Part shown: positions 61,579-64,000 of the stretch, piece by piece
How positions within the stretch are numbered: the stretch's first letter is position 1
Layout: every line of letters begins with the position of its first letter
Notes under the pieces: model-generated
What the model was told of the DNA's origin: nothing
The model's input: only the letters and a program-made list of their open reading frames with translations
Database searches by the model: none
Source: Plantago ovata
Taxonomy: Eukaryota > Streptophyta > Magnoliopsida > Lamiales > Plantaginaceae
Assembly: GCA_028274465.1 (NCBI GenBank)
Contig: CM051457.1
Span: 98,083,982 to 98,147,981 of the forward strand
Direction: 5' to 3'
Length of the DNA: 64,000 nucleotides
Position numbers and translations under genes: made by a program

Positions 61579-62386
61579 TAAGAAGAAGAAGAAGAAAGAA
61601 GAAGGAGGAGGGAAGAAGAAGGAGGAATGAAGAAAAAGGTAAAAAAGGAAAAGAAATAAAAAAATGTTAAGGCTATGTTTGGCATGAAGATATTGAACAG
61701 TAAACCTTAAGTTGGTCAAAACAATTTTGGAATTTTGGACCTAGATGTAATAGTTTGACTAAGAGGGGTATATCTGTAATTGGGTCATCTTAGGGGTGGT
61801 AGACGTAAAAACCCCTATTTTAAAATAAATTATATTTTATAAATATAATTTTTTTAAATATTAAATCAATGAGGGAAGTATTACCATTGAGTGAGGTATT
61901 CCCTCACTATTGCCAATGAGGGAATCAGTGACGGAGTCACTACATATCTCAGACGACGAAAGGGTGACCAAATTGTGGTGAGGGAAACAATGAGGGAAAA
62001 ATTCGGTCACTCAACTGACTGACGGAAAATTCCATGATTGTGTTAGTGACGAGGGTTTTAGTGACGAACGAATTCCGTCACTGATTTGTCACTAACAGAA
62101 GGATTTTAGGACTTTAGTGACGGAATTTGTCCGTCACTGTTTGACTGTTTTCTTGTGGTAACATCACAAAATATAGTACTATTTCTTAATTCTGTGAACC
62201 AAACCAATATATTTAAATTAGAAACTTATTTTTACAATGAAATTTGCTCTACTAACATAAGTTGTTAGTGGTAATACACAAGTTACATTGATATAAGATA
62301 CATGTATATATCACAAAAATCAAAACATCAATGCATGGTGCACTTGTAAATTTCGACTAATCCTGCTGCTGCATGTATATATAATG

Positions 62387-63013
62387 TCATCTTTTTAACT
62401 CCTCCAACACATTCATCTTGAGCTCTTTCATGGCCTCCATCAGCTTCTCAAGCTGATTCACCTCTAATTCATCAATAGGTCTCTCCCACAAATTCTCACT
62501 GAGCTCCTCTTTCCTACTATCCGATGTATTATTCTGCCCTTCGGTTTCCATTCGTTTGGTTTCCGTTTTCATCGAAATCGTAATACTCCATGTCTTGTCT
62601 ACTACACCTTCTTTACCTTCCCCTTTCCGTGTATTATCTTCTTCGAACTTGTCTCTTTCAGTTTCGGAATTCCTTGTAATATCCAATGTCCCTCCTTCAG
62701 TCTCCACATTCCTCGTAATATTCAGTGTCCCGCGTGCTTCAGTTTCCTGTACCACCCGATGAGGATGCGGAGCAGGCTTCCTATCAAAGAATTTATCGGC
62801 TATGGAGTCCAAGTGGGAGTTACCATAAGAGAAAACCTTTCCGGCTGGCGAGAGAACGATTATGGCAACCTGGAGACCGAACTGGATGTAGAGCTCGCTG
62901 GCCTTTTTAAACATGCCTGATCGTCGTTTGGAGAAGGTAACTTGTAAAGGACTCTTATCGTCGATTTTCTCAATTTTGATCTTTTGGCGGCCTCTGCTCG
63001 GTTTCCTTGTCAT
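62387..63013 (-). CDS. Type I (M-alpha-like) MADS-box transcription factor
   Basis: Single-exon ORF of 208 residues, intact. Nuclear DNA-binding protein expected to act as a dimer on CArG-type sites. The MADS domain (about residues 5-62) begins SRGRQKIKIEKIDD and includes QVTFSKRRSGMFKKASEL and IIVLSPAGKVFSYGN, matching the AGL61/AGL62-like group, whose genes are usually intronless and act in the female gametophyte or endosperm. Unusual: YIQFGLQV where relatives have CTLCGAEI. The middle part has a short internal repeat (TLNITRNVETEGG, TLDITRNSETERD), and the C-terminal 30 residues (LEKLMEAMKELKMNVLEELK) look like a coiled coil. No keratin-like K domain, as expected of type I. Start at 63013 gives a full MADS domain. 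Confidence 0.9.
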   Translation of the reverse strand: MTRKPSRGRQKIKIEKIDDKSPLQVTFSKRRSGMFKKASELYIQFGLQVAIIVLSPAGKVFSYGNSHLDSIADKFFDRKPAPHPHRVVQETEARGTLNITRNVETEGGTLDITRNSETERDKFEEDNTRKGEGKEGVVDKTWSITISMKTETKRMETEGQNNTSDSRKEELSENLWERPIDELEVNQLEKLMEAMKELKMNVLEELKR

Positions 63014-63074
63014 GTTTTAGTACTAATGTTGTGTTGCGGCTGTGCGTGAAATAATTAAACAGTCTAACAAGAGC

Positions 63075-63083
63075 TTTAAATAG
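63075..63083 (-). promoter_or_regulatory. TATA-like box of the MADS-box gene
   Basis: Minus-strand CTATTTAAA, about 62 nt upstream of the ATG at 63013, a plausible core promoter position. Confidence 0.5.
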
Positions 63084-63228
63084 ATTTCAGAAGGCATGAA
63101 GGAGAGAATTTCGGAAGTAAAATTGGTAAAGGATTTTCAATTATAGATGGAATGTTTTTTTACTTGCTAAAAAATCGCAGTACACAAAATTGCTAGTAGA
63201 ATGTTGTTGAAACTTGAAAGTTATCAAC

Positions 63229-63332
63229 AACGTGTACGGAAAATTGGAAAGAATCCTACCGTAGAAAGGTAATCGGATTTAACGTGTACGGAAAATTGGA
63301 AAGAGTCCTACCGTAGAAAGGTAATCGGATTT
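63229..63332. repeat. 52-bp tandem duplication upstream of the MADS-box gene
   Basis: Two units, 63229-63280 and 63281-63332, each starting AACGTGTACGG, with one visible difference (GAATCC versus GAGTCC). Lies about 215-320 bp upstream of the MADS start codon. Confidence 0.9.
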
Positions 63333-63354
63333 ATATTAATTAACCTCTATCTAA

Positions 63355-64000
63355 TTAGAGAAAATTACGCGGGACCCCCTGTTATGGACCTGCTTTCAAA
63401 TGTTTCCTCCTTAATAAAAGAATTACATATAGTCCCAATTTAAGCAGTTTGCTTTGACCTGCTTATAATCTACTGTTCATTACTAATTCCCCAAACACTC
63501 CCTTATACAATTTAGCCTTATTCCTTTAATCTTATTTGCAATTTAATCCTTTTTCTTTTTTTTCTTTTCTTTTTCTCTTTTTTCCTTTTCTTTTCTTTCT
63601 TTAATTCTATTACCGGATTCCGGCAATGGGTTGACCGGAATCCCACGGGAGCTCTGTAACAGAGCTCTTCTTCTCTCTAATTTATCGGATTCCGGTGCCG
63701 GAATCCGGTAGCCACAATCAGCTCCGATCTGGAGCCGTGAAACAGCTCCAGATCGGAGTTGTTACAGCTCCAGATCTGGAGCTGCTGGAGCTGGCAGCTC
63801 CAGATCTGGAGCTGCAAAGAGCTCCACCGGAGCCCTATAAGATATGTAGTTTATTTTGTAATAACTTAAAGTTGAGATTGTTTGGTAAAATTTAAAATCT
63901 GATAATTGTTCAGGGACAATTATGTACTTTCCATGATTAAGAGCGGCAAAAGTCAAGATCGTGGGTTTATTTGTAATTGTTTTGCATAAAGAGAGTTTAT
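63355..64000. repeat. Foldback repeat, third copy (runs off the window)
   Basis: Starts with AATTACGCGGGACCCCCTG, like the copy near 60540, has a pyrimidine tract (63550-63610) and a palindromic centre at 63618-63830, including two copies of the perfect palindrome CAGCTCCAGATCTGGAGCTG. The right part (GTACTTTCCA, GTCAAGATCGTGG) matches 61240-61290. Confidence 0.75.

Larger units (their letters stand above)
57617..62160. mobile_element. Probable non-autonomous CACTA-like transposon
   Basis: Both ends carry many copies of GTGACGGAAT / TTCCGTCAC and GTGAGGGA in both orientations (57640-57945 and 61870-62150), as in CACTA subterminal regions. The left end reads CACAGCAAGGAAATTAGTG and the right end, inverted, CCACAAGAAAACAGTC, resembling degenerate CACTACAAGAAAA termini. 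Possible TSD TAA. No transposase. The interior holds captured gene fragments and other repeats. Ends and identity are tentative. Confidence 0.5.

Overview
The window is nuclear DNA of a flowering plant, almost certainly a eudicot. It holds a 13-exon GH1 beta-glucosidase gene with plant-type intron phases, a type I MADS-box gene, Ty1/copia and Athila-like Ty3/gypsy retrotransposons, a TRIM cluster, tRNA-derived SINEs and a nuclear copy of plastid ycf2. Nothing prokaryotic is present. The species cannot be fixed from sequence alone.

Layout. 1-1362: AT-rich intergenic DNA with a decayed TRIM-like LTR relic. 1363-6960 (minus): an intact beta-glucosidase gene; all 13 exons can be placed with GT/AG borders and sum to a 516-residue ORF. 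7021-7639: upstream intergenic DNA. 7640-41090: one tRNA-derived SINE split by a Ty1/copia element (Copia-1, 7778-41060, minus). Copia-1 is itself split by an Athila-like element (E1, 11585-38954, plus). E1 carries a solo LTR (A, 12555-13742), a gag-protease-only element (E2, 15519-20863) and a rearranged tandem array of a third element (E3, about 22630-34668, minus). 41657-42790: a TRIM cluster with four LTRs. 42886-56350: copia debris and a second copia element (Copia-2, plus), interrupted by solo LTR-B (44050-45302), by a second gag-protease-only element (E4, 45483-53643, minus, itself hit by solo LTR-C at 49851-51005) and by a SINE (53794-53993). 56930-57231: plastid ycf2 fragment. 57480-62160: a SINE, then a probable non-autonomous CACTA-like element holding exons of an SBDS-type gene, a gypsy LTR relic, a tRNA-Pro-like pseudogene and foldback repeats. 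62387-63013 (minus): single-exon type I MADS-box gene. 63350-64000: another foldback repeat.

Only the beta-glucosidase and MADS-box genes look like functional host genes. Target-site duplications (TSDs) support almost every insertion and give a relative order: SINE, then Copia-1, then E1, then solo LTR-A, E2 and E3.

Most interesting signals: two copies of a gag-protease element with no polymerase, each sharing LTR and 3' noncoding sequence with a different autonomous lineage; arrays of short GC-rich perfect palindromes just upstream of the TATA box in every gypsy LTR here, also found in gag and the 3' noncoding region; a 13-14 bp inverted repeat about 290-350 nt apart kept in every LTR lineage with signs of covariation; a repeated hairpin plus polypurine module in the 3' noncoding region; and foldback repeats built of iterated perfect palindromes.
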